From positions 1 through 64,000 of the IMG/VR virus record IMGVR_UViG_3300036884_000299: 64,000 nucleotides of DNA, one strand, 5' to 3'. Source of the stretch: a virus. The translations under genes were made by a program, and so were the position numbers. Below the pieces are notes generated by a model that saw only the letters and a list, made by a program, of their open reading frames with translations, ran no database searches and was not told the DNA's origin. Shown in pieces: positions 10,617 through 19,450 of this stretch; the stretch's first letter is position 1, and each line of letters starts with the position of its first letter.

Positions 10617-10975
10617 ATAAATTAGAGAAAGATGCAATACAAACTGATTCTAAAATAAGTGCAATGCGAATTGCCTTTTTGTGGATGATAAAATATATTA
10701 TTATTCTTTCTTCGATAGTAGCTATAGCAGCTATTATATTTGCTTTGTTAGGCAAGCCTTTTCCTCTAGGCGCATTCATCGGGCTTATTGGTGTATTAGG
10801 AACAATAGCTTTTGGTGGAAAAGCTGCACAAAGTTTTGGTGAAAATCAATATTCACAATCGTGGAGTGGGTATAATACACAGCCTTTTATGTCTACAACT
10901 ACTACGACTATGCCAGCAGTATCACAAATAAATCCTAGAGTATCAGGTACTGCCGAGGAACCACCTCAACAATAA
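10613..10975 (+). CDS. Putative holin-like membrane protein
   Basis: 120 residues. Two hydrophobic helices at about 22-47 and 50-70 (YIIILSSIVAIAAIIFALLG, then FIGLIGVLGTIAFGG) are followed by a polar Gln/Thr/Pro-rich tail. Two helices, small size and overlap with another small membrane protein fit a holin or a membrane accessory factor. No endolysin is visible beside it, so the call is tentative. It is followed by the structured leader of the 11045 gene. Confidence 0.4.
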   Translation: MNKLEKDAIQTDSKISAMRIAFLWMIKYIIILSSIVAIAAIIFALLGKPFPLGAFIGLIGVLGTIAFGGKAAQSFGENQYSQSWSGYNTQPFMSTTTTTMPAVSQINPRVSGTAEEPPQQ

Positions 10976-10984
10976 ACAATTACT

Positions 10985-11042
10985 AATTTATTAGGACTAT
11001 TAAAGTCTCAGTTAGGGACCCTCTAAGGGTAAATAGGAGAGA
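10985..11042 (+). promoter_or_regulatory. Two-hairpin 5' leader upstream of 11045 gene
   Basis: A first small hairpin (GGACT, loop ATTAA, AGTCT) is followed by a second (ACCCT, CTA, AGGGT), then AAATAGGAGA as ribosome site. An ACTAA motif lies just upstream at 10983-10987. The same layout recurs at 13265-13326 with paired-base changes that keep the first stem, so it is probably a conserved RNA structure and not chance. Confidence 0.6.
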
Positions 11043-11044
11043 TT

Positions 11045-13252
11045 ATGGCTATTGTAAAGAGATTGAAGAAACAAGGTATTGCTCGCTGGACAATAAAAGG
11101 AGCTACCTCAGGAGATTATTTCACTGTTCCTCGTGGATTTAAACTTTTAGATGCTGTTATTGTAGAGAACGGAAATGCACCGTTGAGTGGAACTGGTACT
11201 CTATCTTTAGGTAAAGTTCCTGGTGTTAATGCTGTATATTCAATGACAATTACTAGTGCTATTACTACTGCTGCAACAAACTGGACATGGGCAGGTGGAA
11301 TTATTTCTACTACAGCTCAGATTACTTCAGCACAATTAGCAACAGTTACTGGATTAGTAGGTGGAGCTACAGGTGCATTACAGTTAGCGGCTACTGCTGC
11401 TTTAATTTGTCAGATGACACCAACATTGTTAGGTACTTCTGGAAATATACAACAGTGGGCATTATCTTCAGTCGGAGCAGTAATTTATATTACTGGTATG
11501 GTTCCTGGTGCTGGTTCTTCTGCACCTACCTTTGGTGTAGGTTCCACAGGTATTACCGTTACAAGCGCAACTGCTGCTTCAGTAACCACAGGATCAACAG
11601 ATACCTCTTACATGGTTCCTTCTATGGTTCCAGCATTGACGCCTACTTCAGTATCATTAATTACTATGAATTATGCTTCTCCCACTACTATTCCTTATCA
11701 AACTATAACATGGATAGGTACCGTTGGTGGCTCAGGAACTGTAATTACTGTAGATGGAATTTCATGTACCACTGCTCAAGGTCACACAGCAACACAAGTA
11801 GCTGCTGATATAGCTGCAACTTCTTTTGCTTCAGGCACCGCCTCTGGACAGGCGTGGACAGTAACACAAGTAGGCTCTACCGCTATAAATATTTTTATAG
11901 GTAGTAAAGCTATATATGCCCCACCTCTACAAGCAGGTATTGGCTATGCTTCTATTACAGGAGTTTCAACAACAGGTACTACAGTATATAATGGTGGTCC
12001 TTCTTTTGTTACGTCCCCTATAGTTAATTTCCCTGTAGCTAACTCTCCTTTGACTAACAACTCTTACTCTGGTGCTCAATTAACAGCTACATATACTACT
12101 ACTGCTACTGCTGCTGGTTCCTACAATATTTGTGGAAATACAGTAACTATTCCTAACGGACTTACCGCCCCTAATACAGGATTCTTTATGGGAGGTAGAT
12201 CATATTACCAGTTTACAGTAACATATGTATCTGGTGGTTCATTTACAATCAATGGAGTATCAATAACCGCTGCTACAAACTCAGCTACTACTGCTGCCGC
12301 TATTGCTTCTGCTGTAATCCCTGGCTGGATGGTAGCAGTTCCTGGAGCTTCAAACGTAGTTTATATGTATTCAACCCGTTCTGGTCCAATGCCATTACCT
12401 ACTTTTGGTTCTGGTTATACTACTTACCTTACAATAGGTACAATAGTAAGCCAAATGGGATTCTCAATTCCTGGCTATGTAAATGACAGTACTACTGCTA
12501 TTACCGCTACTACTACATTTACTTCTACAGCAGCTTCTGCTGGTGTATATGCAATAAATGGGACTCCAGTAAATATTTTGAATACCATGACAGCATCACA
12601 GATTGCTCAGGTATTCTCTGGATGTGCTTACTATTACTTTACAGTAACAAGTGGTACTGCTGGTACAAATTATATTAATGGTGTTTCATTTACTGCTGCT
12701 GTTTCTGGTGCTACTACAGCTACGAACTTAGGAAACTTAGTAAATGTTCCTGGTAAAGCTACTGATGCTGGTGGATGGACAATAGTTACCCAAGCTTCAT
12801 CAATAGTATTGATGATAGCACAAAACCCTGGGTACATGGCAGTTCCTACCTTTAGTGCTGGCGCTGTTGCAGCTCCTGTAATTGGTTCCAATACTTTCCA
12901 GCAAGGATTTACTCTAGCTGGATATGTATCTGCATATAATACTTCTACTACTACTGGTTCTACTTCATGGTCAGGACCCTCTCCTGTTATTACTGCCCCC
13001 TCTCCCGCTACTACTACTACTTATGCTACACTGTATTCAGTAGTAGGAACAACAGGAGGAAATTATATTTTTGCTGATTATATAAATAATGCAGGAGCAC
13101 AACCCCCAATATTAAATGCTATTACTGTGCCTACTTCACAAACAGTATCTGTAGTTTCATTACCAGGAGATTATAACTATTATCTAAATTTCTCTAATCC
13201 TGCAATGCAAGGAAACGTAAACGTAACTGCTATAATGCTAAAGTATAATTAA
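11045..13252 (+). CDS. Long repeat-containing virion-like protein, copy 1 of a paralogous pair
   Basis: 735 residues, very rich in Thr, Ala, Ser and Gly. The N-terminus (IARWTIKGATSGDYFTVPRGFKLLDAVIVEN) and C-terminus (NYYLNFSNPAMQGNVNVTA) match the next gene closely. The body repeats a roughly 140-residue unit, YYxFTVTxxxxGxxxINGVSxTA...PGW...VPTF...GFxxxGYV, at about 395-490 and 530-635. An extra 'ATQVAADIAAT...WTVTQVGS' module near 250-290 links it to the tail fibre at 5769. I infer an abundant surface or fibre-associated virion component. No enzyme motif seen. The start is fixed by AGGAGAG. Confidence 0.6.
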   Translation: MAIVKRLKKQGIARWTIKGATSGDYFTVPRGFKLLDAVIVENGNAPLSGTGTLSLGKVPGVNAVYSMTITSAITTAATNWTWAGGIISTTAQITSAQLATVTGLVGGATGALQLAATAALICQMTPTLLGTSGNIQQWALSSVGAVIYITGMVPGAGSSAPTFGVGSTGITVTSATAASVTTGSTDTSYMVPSMVPALTPTSVSLITMNYASPTTIPYQTITWIGTVGGSGTVITVDGISCTTAQGHTATQVAADIAATSFASGTASGQAWTVTQVGSTAINIFIGSKAIYAPPLQAGIGYASITGVSTTGTTVYNGGPSFVTSPIVNFPVANSPLTNNSYSGAQLTATYTTTATAAGSYNICGNTVTIPNGLTAPNTGFFMGGRSYYQFTVTYVSGGSFTINGVSITAATNSATTAAAIASAVIPGWMVAVPGASNVVYMYSTRSGPMPLPTFGSGYTTYLTIGTIVSQMGFSIPGYVNDSTTAITATTTFTSTAASAGVYAINGTPVNILNTMTASQIAQVFSGCAYYYFTVTSGTAGTNYINGVSFTAAVSGATTATNLGNLVNVPGKATDAGGWTIVTQASSIVLMIAQNPGYMAVPTFSAGAVAAPVIGSNTFQQGFTLAGYVSAYNTSTTTGSTSWSGPSPVITAPSPATTTTYATLYSVVGTTGGNYIFADYINNAGAQPPILNAITVPTSQTVSVVSLPGDYNYYLNFSNPAMQGNVNVTAIMLKYN

Positions 13253-13264
13253 TATGTTTTTTAG

Positions 13265-13326
13265 AACTAATTTAATAGGGCTATCAAAGCCCATGTTAGG
13301 AACCCTCTGAGGGTAAATAGGAGATT
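13265..13326 (+). promoter_or_regulatory. Two-hairpin 5' leader upstream of 13331 gene
   Basis: Second copy of the leader: ACTAA at 13266-13270, hairpin GGGCT/loop ATCAA/AGCCC, hairpin ACCCT/CTG/AGGGT, then AAATAGGAGA. Against the copy at 10985, the first stem changes A-U to G-C and G-U to G-C, which keeps the pairing, while the loops and the flanking spacing are preserved. Confidence 0.6.
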
Positions 13327-13330
13327 TTGT

Positions 13331-15205
13331 ATGGCTTTGTTAAAGAAAGTAAAGAAAGGTGGACTAGCTCGCTGGTGGATTAAAGGAGCAACGTCAGGGG
13401 ATTACTTTACAGTCCCTCGTGGATTCAAAGTATTAGATGCTTTAATTGTAGAAAATCCTGGACAGTTAGCAGGGACAGGAACAATTTCATTAGGTAAGGT
13501 TATTGGTGTAAATGATGTTTACACAATTACTGTAACTTCAGCATATACAGGTACTGGTACTTGTACTTGGGGTGGTGGCGTTGTTAATGCTGGTACCGTT
13601 GTAAGTGCAGCTCAAGCTACAGCTATCGCAGCTCTACCTGGTGGTGTTACTGGTGCTTTACAGTTAGCAGCTTCTGCTGCTGCTATTGTTTATAACATTA
13701 CATCAACGATAGGAACTCTTACAGGAGTTGCTGGAAACATTATGGCTTTCAATGTAACCTCCAATGGAGCTAATATTGTTCTAACGGGTGCTGTTCCTGG
13801 TGCTGTATCTACTGCACCTACATTATCTTCAACTGGTGCTGCTACTTTTGGTGCTTTTGTTCACACTACAACAGGATCAGTAGATACTACATATCTATCA
13901 CCTACATGGATTCCAGCAACTACCGCTGCTTCTGTAAGCTTACTTCCATTAGTTACTCCTCCTTCAACCCCTGGTATTTATACTCCTCTAACTAACTCTT
14001 CATATAACGGAAATAGTATTACTACTACTCTAACAACTACGGAAACCGCTGGTGGTACTTACAACCTTTGTGGGCAAACAGTAACTATTCCTTATGCTTC
14101 TGGTACAGCATTAACTGCACCTCAGATGGGATTAGTATTAGGCGGAAGGTCAATGTATGTAGCTACAATGACATGGGTAGCAAACGTGTCAATGACAATT
14201 AATGGAGTTACTGTTGTTACTGGTGGTAACCAGACAGCATGGAACGTAGCATTGAATGCTGCTTATGTTCCTGGTTGGACTATTATAGCTTCAGGTTCAA
14301 GTACTACTGTATATTTCTTTGCTACCCGTCCTGGTGCTACTCCTATTCCTACTCTTGCTGCATTAGGTTCTAACACTGTAGTTACTATTTATTCCCAGTT
14401 AGGGTTTACAATTCCTCAATACGTGAATGATAGTATTACTCCTATTACTAATACTGTTACTATTGCTACTGCTGGTTCTACTGCTACTGCTGGTTTATAC
14501 GCTATCAATGGCACTCTAATACCTATGCCTGCCGTTGCTACTACTGCTTTGACTGTAGCTCAGTCCTGTTTAGTAGCTTCTGGGTGCGCTTTCTATTACT
14601 TTACAATATCTTCATCATCAGGTGGTACCAACTACCTAAATGGTGCTCTATTTACTTCCTCTGGTACTGCTTCTACAACTGCGGCTGCTTTAGCTACATT
14701 AGCAAACGTCCCTGGTAAGCCTGGAGACGCTGGTGGATGGATATGCTATAACCCAACGGGTGCTGCTGTAGTTATGATTGCACAGACTCCTGGTTATATG
14801 TCAGTTCCTACTTTTAGTGCTGGCGCTGTTGCGGCCCCTGTACTAGCCGCATCTCCTGTGTATCAGCAAGGGTTCACATTGAATGGGTATACGATTACCC
14901 CTGCTTCTACTACTGTTACTATTGTAGGTCCTGCCCCAGTATTCCAGAACTTAGTTGCCTTTGGTTCACAAACTACAACTACAGTATGTACTTTAGCTGG
15001 CTCAACAGGGATTGCCTATACTTATACTGACTTGAATAATCCTGGTGGACAACCTCCATACTTTGCTCCTGGTGTTACTGCTCCTGCTAGTACTACTTAT
15101 TCTGTAGCTAATTATCCTGCTGATGTAAATTATTACATTAACTTCTCGAATCCAGCATTACAAGGAAATGTGAACTTGACAATGCAAATAGAAAAGTTTA
15201 GCTAA
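13331..15205 (+). CDS. Long repeat-containing virion-like protein, copy 2
   Basis: 624 residues, a clear paralogue of the gene at 11045. It shares the first ~60 residues (LARWWIKGATSGDYFTVPRG), the repeated INGVxV...YVPGW unit and the C-terminal NYYINFSNPALQGNVNLT. It is about 110 residues shorter because the central 'TATQVAADI' module is absent. Tandem duplication that includes the 5' leader is the simplest explanation. A perfect terminator follows 6 nt after the stop, so this gene ends a transcription unit. Probably an abundant structural protein, inferred from composition and position. Confidence 0.6.
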   Translation: MALLKKVKKGGLARWWIKGATSGDYFTVPRGFKVLDALIVENPGQLAGTGTISLGKVIGVNDVYTITVTSAYTGTGTCTWGGGVVNAGTVVSAAQATAIAALPGGVTGALQLAASAAAIVYNITSTIGTLTGVAGNIMAFNVTSNGANIVLTGAVPGAVSTAPTLSSTGAATFGAFVHTTTGSVDTTYLSPTWIPATTAASVSLLPLVTPPSTPGIYTPLTNSSYNGNSITTTLTTTETAGGTYNLCGQTVTIPYASGTALTAPQMGLVLGGRSMYVATMTWVANVSMTINGVTVVTGGNQTAWNVALNAAYVPGWTIIASGSSTTVYFFATRPGATPIPTLAALGSNTVVTIYSQLGFTIPQYVNDSITPITNTVTIATAGSTATAGLYAINGTLIPMPAVATTALTVAQSCLVASGCAFYYFTISSSSGGTNYLNGALFTSSGTASTTAAALATLANVPGKPGDAGGWICYNPTGAAVVMIAQTPGYMSVPTFSAGAVAAPVLAASPVYQQGFTLNGYTITPASTTVTIVGPAPVFQNLVAFGSQTTTTVCTLAGSTGIAYTYTDLNNPGGQPPYFAPGVTAPASTTYSVANYPADVNYYINFSNPALQGNVNLTMQIEKFS

Positions 15206-15210
15206 TATAA

Positions 15211-15240
15211 AGAGGGACGAGAAATCGTCCCTCTTTTTTT
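15211..15240 (+). terminator. Rho-independent terminator after the paralogous pair
   Basis: A 10-bp perfect stem AGAGGGACGA / TCGTCCCTCT with a GAAA tetraloop is followed by a run of T. Textbook intrinsic terminator on the plus strand. Confidence 0.9.
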
Positions 15241-15271
15241 GCTTCTATTACTAACTTATTGAGGAGACAAA

Positions 15272-15676
15272 ATGAAAAAATTCTTATTAGCATTATGTAT
15301 ATTCCTATTTACACTACCTATTTATGCTCAAACTATTACTATTGATAAAACTGCATTAGAGAATGCAATAAAGACAGAAGTAACTAAAGAAATACAGAAG
15401 GCAGTAGATGATGCTGTTGCAATAGCTATAAAAGATACTACAGATAAATATGTATTACAATTAGCCGCTAGAGATGTAATCATTGCTCAAAAGGATGGAC
15501 AGATTCAGAAGGATAAAATCCAGAAGCAACAGGACAATATTGATTTGAAAAATTCTAAAATAAAATTTGATAATTATAAAGCCAATCATGGGCTAAAACG
15601 AGATTTTATTATAGGTGGAATTACAGGTGCTGCTGGATTACTATTAGGTGTAGTAGCTGAGTCTGCAATAAAATAG
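15272..15676 (+). CDS. Exported coiled-coil protein with C-terminal membrane segment
   Basis: 134 residues. A clear signal sequence at 1-19 (MKKFLLALCIFLFTLPIYA, with AxA-like cleavage after YAQ) is followed by a charged helical coiled coil (about 30-105) and a Gly-rich hydrophobic C-terminal segment at about 112-130. Signal peptide, coiled coil and terminal anchor resemble inner-membrane spanin-like or envelope proteins, but no family is recognised. The SD is GAGGAG before ATG 15272, with ACTAAC upstream at 15249-15254. It starts a new unit after the terminator. Confidence 0.55.
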   Translation: MKKFLLALCIFLFTLPIYAQTITIDKTALENAIKTEVTKEIQKAVDDAVAIAIKDTTDKYVLQLAARDVIIAQKDGQIQKDKIQKQQDNIDLKNSKIKFDNYKANHGLKRDFIIGGITGAAGLLLGVVAESAIK

Positions 15677-15693
15677 ATTTATACTAACTGTAT

Positions 15694-16155
15694 ATGGAAA
15701 AAGTATATACAAATCCAAGATCATTATTTGAACAACGAGTAAATGATATTCTAACTCGTGAAACTAAATCATCGGCCTTCTTCGAAGATATATTCAAATT
15801 ACAACAAATATATACCTTTGAGAAAGCTAAAGTAACACAAAAGTCAGACGACGAAGCCTGGAAGCTACTAATGCACTTATTTACTATTTTAGGTTCAGTT
15901 GAATTTGCTAAACTTATTTCTGTATGTGGGGGTAAGACTATTACCTTTCCTACAGAAGAAGATTATAAGGATTCTATTATAACTTCTTTATGCTATTACT
16001 ATAGAGAAATTGATAATATGGATTGGGATGAAATAAAAGAAAAGATAGATATAAATAAACTGAATACAATAAAATATGGCATTAGAGTACAACAGTTAAA
16101 ATCCTTTATAGATGGACAGATATTCAGAGATATAAAAAAGATGAGTGAAAAATGA
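15694..16155 (+). CDS. Hypothetical protein, helical
   Basis: 153 mostly helical residues. A hydrophobic patch (LFTILGSVEFAKLISVCGG) lies near 65-85, followed by 'ITFPTEEDYKDSI', which superficially recalls Mor-type activators but has no clear helix-turn-helix. There is no SD: ATG 15694 is preceded by ACTAA with exactly 6 nt between. It overlaps the next gene by ATGA. Position between virion-like genes suggests a structural or assembly role, which is unproven. Confidence 0.55.
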   Translation: MEKVYTNPRSLFEQRVNDILTRETKSSAFFEDIFKLQQIYTFEKAKVTQKSDDEAWKLLMHLFTILGSVEFAKLISVCGGKTITFPTEEDYKDSIITSLCYYYREIDNMDWDEIKEKIDINKLNTIKYGIRVQQLKSFIDGQIFRDIKKMSEK

Positions 16156-16637
16156 AGGAAAAAACAGAATTAGAATTAGCTAATGTATCATTGAAAGATA
16201 TGGAAAATACTACTTTAACAGCTTTTAATCCTCATTCTGAAGTATCTACTACTATTGTTTCGTTATTGAAGAAGATAGCAGACAGATTTGATAGTGAGGA
16301 TGAGTATAATAATGAACTAAAATCTCATCTATTAGATAGATTACCTGAAGCTAATTGGTCTGAAATAGCACATCATTTAGAGAATAGGGAAACAAATGAG
16401 AATTTTAGGCTTAAAGAGATATTATCTCCCTTTATTCCTAAAGATGGAGATAGGGTACCTTTATTAGATAATGAACGTAAAGACATGCATCCAGAAGATA
16501 AACTATACAATAGTGCTACAAAGGAGAGTCTACAAGCTATGGATATGCTTAACCGTTTACTCATTGAATATAAAAAAAGGAAAGATGCTCAAGCCACTAC
16601 CACAACCACTGGGGATGGTTTAAGCTCTGGAGATTAA
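16152..16637 (+). CDS. Hypothetical acidic helical protein
   Basis: 161 residues, charged and helical, ending in a Thr/Ser/Gly-rich tail (TTTTTGDGLSSGD). It overlaps the upstream gene at ATGA, so it is coupled to it. No motif recognised. The downstream 97 nt contain no gene but hold a GGGGA-TCA-TCCCC hairpin. Confidence 0.55.
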   Translation: MKEKTELELANVSLKDMENTTLTAFNPHSEVSTTIVSLLKKIADRFDSEDEYNNELKSHLLDRLPEANWSEIAHHLENRETNENFRLKEILSPFIPKDGDRVPLLDNERKDMHPEDKLYNSATKESLQAMDMLNRLLIEYKKRKDAQATTTTTGDGLSSGD

Positions 16638-16734
16638 CTTCTCCTGGTGACGGGTTGGTATAGGTGGAGTGTGCCATGAGCTTAAATAGTTTATGAGAGG
16701 GGATCATCCCCCCTACCGTTAAGACTAATTTAAT

Positions 16735-17253
16735 ATGGATTTGCGTTTACTCCAAGAAGTGTTTTTTGATTATTTCTCTGGTCCTAATTATTGGGGTATC
16801 CAAGAAAACTTTTTTGATTATACTAAATGTATTAGAGGTGATTTTTATACTTATGTAAACCCTACTATAGATGAAATTAAAAAGTTTATAGCTACTGGTT
16901 CTCGTGGGTTTATATCTCCTACTGGTGATTTATATATGGAAGGGTATGAGGAGAATAGAGAATTAGGAGATATTACTCATAGTAATTTTTTTAGGAGTTT
17001 AGAAAATAAAGGTATAATAACCCCTGAGTATGCTATTAATTGGTTTACTCGACATTCAGAAGAAAGCATAAAACGAGAAGGAATAGCAGTACAAAGAGTT
17101 AGACATTCTAATAAAATAGCATTAAGTGAGAGTTATCTTTATTATAAAGATGAGTATAGACGATCAGTACAGATGTTATTTGATATGTGTAAGCGACAGG
17201 GAAATACATATTGGGAATTCCTTCCTATTAAAATTTCATATTTAGAGCCATAA
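16735..17253 (+). CDS. Hypothetical protein
   Basis: 172 residues rich in Tyr, Phe and Glu, soluble by appearance, with no recognised motif. It has no SD; ACTAA at 16724-16728 sits 6 nt before ATG 16735. It is the last plus-strand gene before a bidirectional terminator and a minus-strand block. Confidence 0.55.
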   Translation: MDLRLLQEVFFDYFSGPNYWGIQENFFDYTKCIRGDFYTYVNPTIDEIKKFIATGSRGFISPTGDLYMEGYEENRELGDITHSNFFRSLENKGIITPEYAINWFTRHSEESIKREGIAVQRVRHSNKIALSESYLYYKDEYRRSVQMLFDMCKRQGNTYWEFLPIKISYLEP

Positions 17254-17256
17254 AAA

Positions 17257-17279
17257 ATACCCTCATTTTTGAGGGTATT
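17257..17279. terminator. Bidirectional terminator between convergent genes
   Basis: Stem ATACCCTC / GAGGGTAT with loop ATTTT, flanked by A-rich sequence on the left and T-containing sequence on the right. It sits between the convergent stops at 17253 (+) and 17284 (-), so it can serve both. Confidence 0.8.
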
Positions 17280-17283
17280 CATT

Positions 17284-18624
17284 TTAGTACACGAATTTAA
17301 CTCCACATGCAGGACAATGGGTAAAGTCCTCGGTTGAATCAGTCTTACATTCAGGGCATGGCCCTATTCTCTTGGATGCTAGGGGGCTAAAGACTATTTT
17401 ATAGGCTTTACCAGCACTAGGAGCACTTATTGATACAATCAATTCTTTCTCTTTCTCATTGAGAAAAGTCCATCCGGGTAGGTCCTGTGGAGTAAGGACT
17501 GCTGGAATAGCAGGGGAGAGCTTACGTGCAAGAGGAGCTGGTGGGGATTTTTCCTCATTTTCGGACTCTGATTCACCTTCGTCTCTAGGAGGAAAATCCA
17601 TCTTACTTTCAACTTCCTTGTCAGCGAGATTCTTTAGCTCATCAGCGTAAAAAGTGCCAAGTTGGGCATCTATTTTCTCTATAGTCAAATGCAATCTATT
17701 CCAAAGCTTAGTGTAAGTAGAAGGAGAAAAAAGATGGTCAAGATCGTATTTTTCCCATGATGCTTCTTCTTCAGTCAGAGGCTCAGAGGAGATTAAAGTC
17801 TGTAGAGTCTCGTCTAATACTTTCTCTGGATTCTTAGAGGCATTGAAAGCCTCACCAGGAGTCTCTTTCAAGCCTGTGCGCTCGAAAGCGATATCATATT
17901 GCTCCCAATCTCCATATACCATGCGAATCTTTGTGAGAGGTCCAGAAAGTCCATAGGCAGGTACACCCTTCTCTACGAATTCATTTTGTGTTCCATCGGC
18001 ATAGGTCTTATTGGTTATTTTCTTTGCTAACAAAACAGAATGTTTATTAGCATGGTGCCAATCGTAGAGAGCCCTATCAATGACATTGACAATAAGAACT
18101 TCTTTTCCCTTCCAGCCCTTACCCTGTAAACCAAACTTTCGTTGTGGGTCATTCTCATTCAAGCCATTATAGTTAATAATGTTAAATATCTCAGGATATT
18201 TAGTTCTATTGACATAGAACTTCTCACTCTTCTTTTTTGTAGGGTCTTTGTCGTCTTTTACTTCTACCCAAGCAATGGTATTAATTCTATCATATATCCT
18301 CCACATGATATGATTAGAATCCCTATCATATAAAGGCAATACCACCTCCATCTGCTTACCATTGTCGGCTATAACCCTCGCTAGGTTGACAACACGAGCA
18401 TCAATAGGCGTTATTGTTGGTATTGTAGTACCATAATGCAAATCGGGTTTCTTACCTAGAAACCTCAAGATAAGCATACCTGGGGTTTGGGAAACCCCTG
18501 TCCATTTTATTTTCTCAAATCCACCAGCAGCAGCCCGAGCCTTACGCTCTGCTTGCCTTGCCTTCTCTTCGGCATCTGCTTGCCTTGCAGCAGCCTTAAA
18601 TTCATCGTCCTCTACCTTTGCCAT
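17284..18624 (-). CDS. Putative ssDNA-binding protein (gp32-like) with C-terminal zinc ribbon
   Basis: 446 residues. A basic/acidic Ala-rich N-terminal helix (1-34) is followed by a beta-rich core with 'GMLILRFLGKKPD' and 'LIVNVIDRALYDWHHANKHSVLL', a layout I associate with phage gp32-type OB-fold proteins. An acidic linker (about 345-365) and a final zinc ribbon CPEC...CPAC (about 426-441) complete it. It is more GC-rich than its neighbours and has a strong promoter (TTGACA, 17 nt, TAATAT), so it is probably abundant. The function is inferred. A separate bacterial-type SSB is encoded at 25842. Confidence 0.4.
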   Translation of the reverse strand: MAKVEDDEFKAAARQADAEEKARQAERKARAAAGGFEKIKWTGVSQTPGMLILRFLGKKPDLHYGTTIPTITPIDARVVNLARVIADNGKQMEVVLPLYDRDSNHIMWRIYDRINTIAWVEVKDDKDPTKKKSEKFYVNRTKYPEIFNIINYNGLNENDPQRKFGLQGKGWKGKEVLIVNVIDRALYDWHHANKHSVLLAKKITNKTYADGTQNEFVEKGVPAYGLSGPLTKIRMVYGDWEQYDIAFERTGLKETPGEAFNASKNPEKVLDETLQTLISSEPLTEEEASWEKYDLDHLFSPSTYTKLWNRLHLTIEKIDAQLGTFYADELKNLADKEVESKMDFPPRDEGESESENEEKSPPAPLARKLSPAIPAVLTPQDLPGWTFLNEKEKELIVSISAPSAGKAYKIVFSPLASKRIGPCPECKTDSTEDFTHCPACGVKFVY

Positions 18625-18679
18625 AAAAACTCCTTATAGGCACTCTGGCCTTCTTTTAATGTTTGAGTGTTTAACTCTG

Positions 18680-18708
18680 ATATTATCACTTCTTTACTTT
18701 ATTGTCAA
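18680..18708 (-). promoter_or_regulatory. Sigma-70-type promoter for the 17284-18624 gene
   Basis: On the minus strand TTGACA (18708-18703), 17-nt spacer, TAATAT (18685-18680). The -35 element lies inside the 3' end of the upstream gene. Confidence 0.75.
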
Positions 18709-19015
18709 TAGCCTCTCGTTCTACCTGAAGAACTTCTTTCTTTACTAAAGAAATATTATCTACCAAAAATCGTGTTAATCCTGCTGCTAAAACCTCTATC
18801 TCATTTTCTGATAATTCAATATTACCATCTACACAGACACAATGAAGAATCTCATGTAATAATACCTCTCTTTTTTTAGGAGGTAATAGTGCTTTTCTTA
18901 TTTGTATCTCTATCTTTTCATAATCTGCTTCTCCATTAGCAGCCTCATTTCCATTTACTTCAATATAGGGGACTTCTCTTACTTCATAGGTAAGATAGCC
19001 AATCTTTACTTTCAT
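18686..19015 (-). CDS. Zincin-like metallopeptidase (HEILH)
   Basis: 109 residues. LLHEILHCV, near residues 53-61, matches the HExxH zinc motif, followed by an acidic stretch with Glu residues that could supply the third ligand. Small phage proteins of this kind resemble ImmA/IrrE- or SprT-type minimal zincins; substrate unknown. The start is ATG 19015, not the upstream TTG 19021: ACTAA lies exactly 6 nt before the ATG and no SD is present. The upstream gene stops (TGA) inside this motif. A peptidase role is inferred from the motif only. Confidence 0.5.
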   Translation of the reverse strand: MKVKIGYLTYEVREVPYIEVNGNEAANGEADYEKIEIQIRKALLPPKKREVLLHEILHCVCVDGNIELSENEIEVLAAGLTRFLVDNISLVKKEVLQVEREAIDNKVKK

Positions 19016-19017
19016 GC

Positions 19018-19323
19018 TCAATTAGTAGAAAACATCTCAATCCAGTCTGATTCTCTACATTCTAATTCTCTTATAGAATAATTCTCTACAAAAAGTTCTA
19101 CTCCTTCTACCTTCATTATACAGAAACTTTGATTATTTGTATATGCCTTTCCTTTTTCTTCTAATTCTTTTTTAAAAAGAGAGGCAGCTTCATAATTAGG
19201 AAAATTAAATTCATATTCATGACCCTCTGTTCTAAATGAATCTTCACGTTGGAAAGGGGATGTTCTTATACTTATAGTATAATCTATATCTAATTTCCAA
19301 AAAGTTCTCTTTTTATTAAACAT
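19018..19323 (-). CDS. Hypothetical protein
   Basis: 101 residues with mixed alpha/beta character (YEFNFPNYEAASLFKKELEEKGKAY), resembling small ferredoxin-like folds, but no family recognised. It overlaps the upstream 44-residue gene by 8 nt; AGGGGGA serves as ribosome site. Confidence 0.5.
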   Translation of the reverse strand: MFNKKRTFWKLDIDYTISIRTSPFQREDSFRTEGHEYEFNFPNYEAASLFKKELEEKGKAYTNNQSFCIMKVEGVELFVENYSIRELECRESDWIEMFSTN

Positions 19324-19450
19324 TGGTATCCCCCTTTATCCTTTCTTCTGCCTTGTCTTTTCTAGCTTTATTAGTAGCTCGTGTAGCTCTAATCAAAGCT
19401 TTAGTAGATTCCTGTACCTTATATCCCACTGGTCGTCCTCTCTTACCCAT
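19316..19450 (-). CDS. Tiny basic protein with AT-hook-like motif
   Basis: 44 residues starting MGKRGRPVGYK, which carries the RGRP core of an AT hook, followed by a highly basic helix (RATRATNKARKDKAEERIK). SD AAGGAG precedes ATG 19450. It probably binds DNA in the minor groove, which would suit this AT-rich genome; that is inference from the motif. It overlaps the next gene's start. Confidence 0.55.
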   Translation of the reverse strand: MGKRGRPVGYKVQESTKALIRATRATNKARKDKAEERIKGDTNV

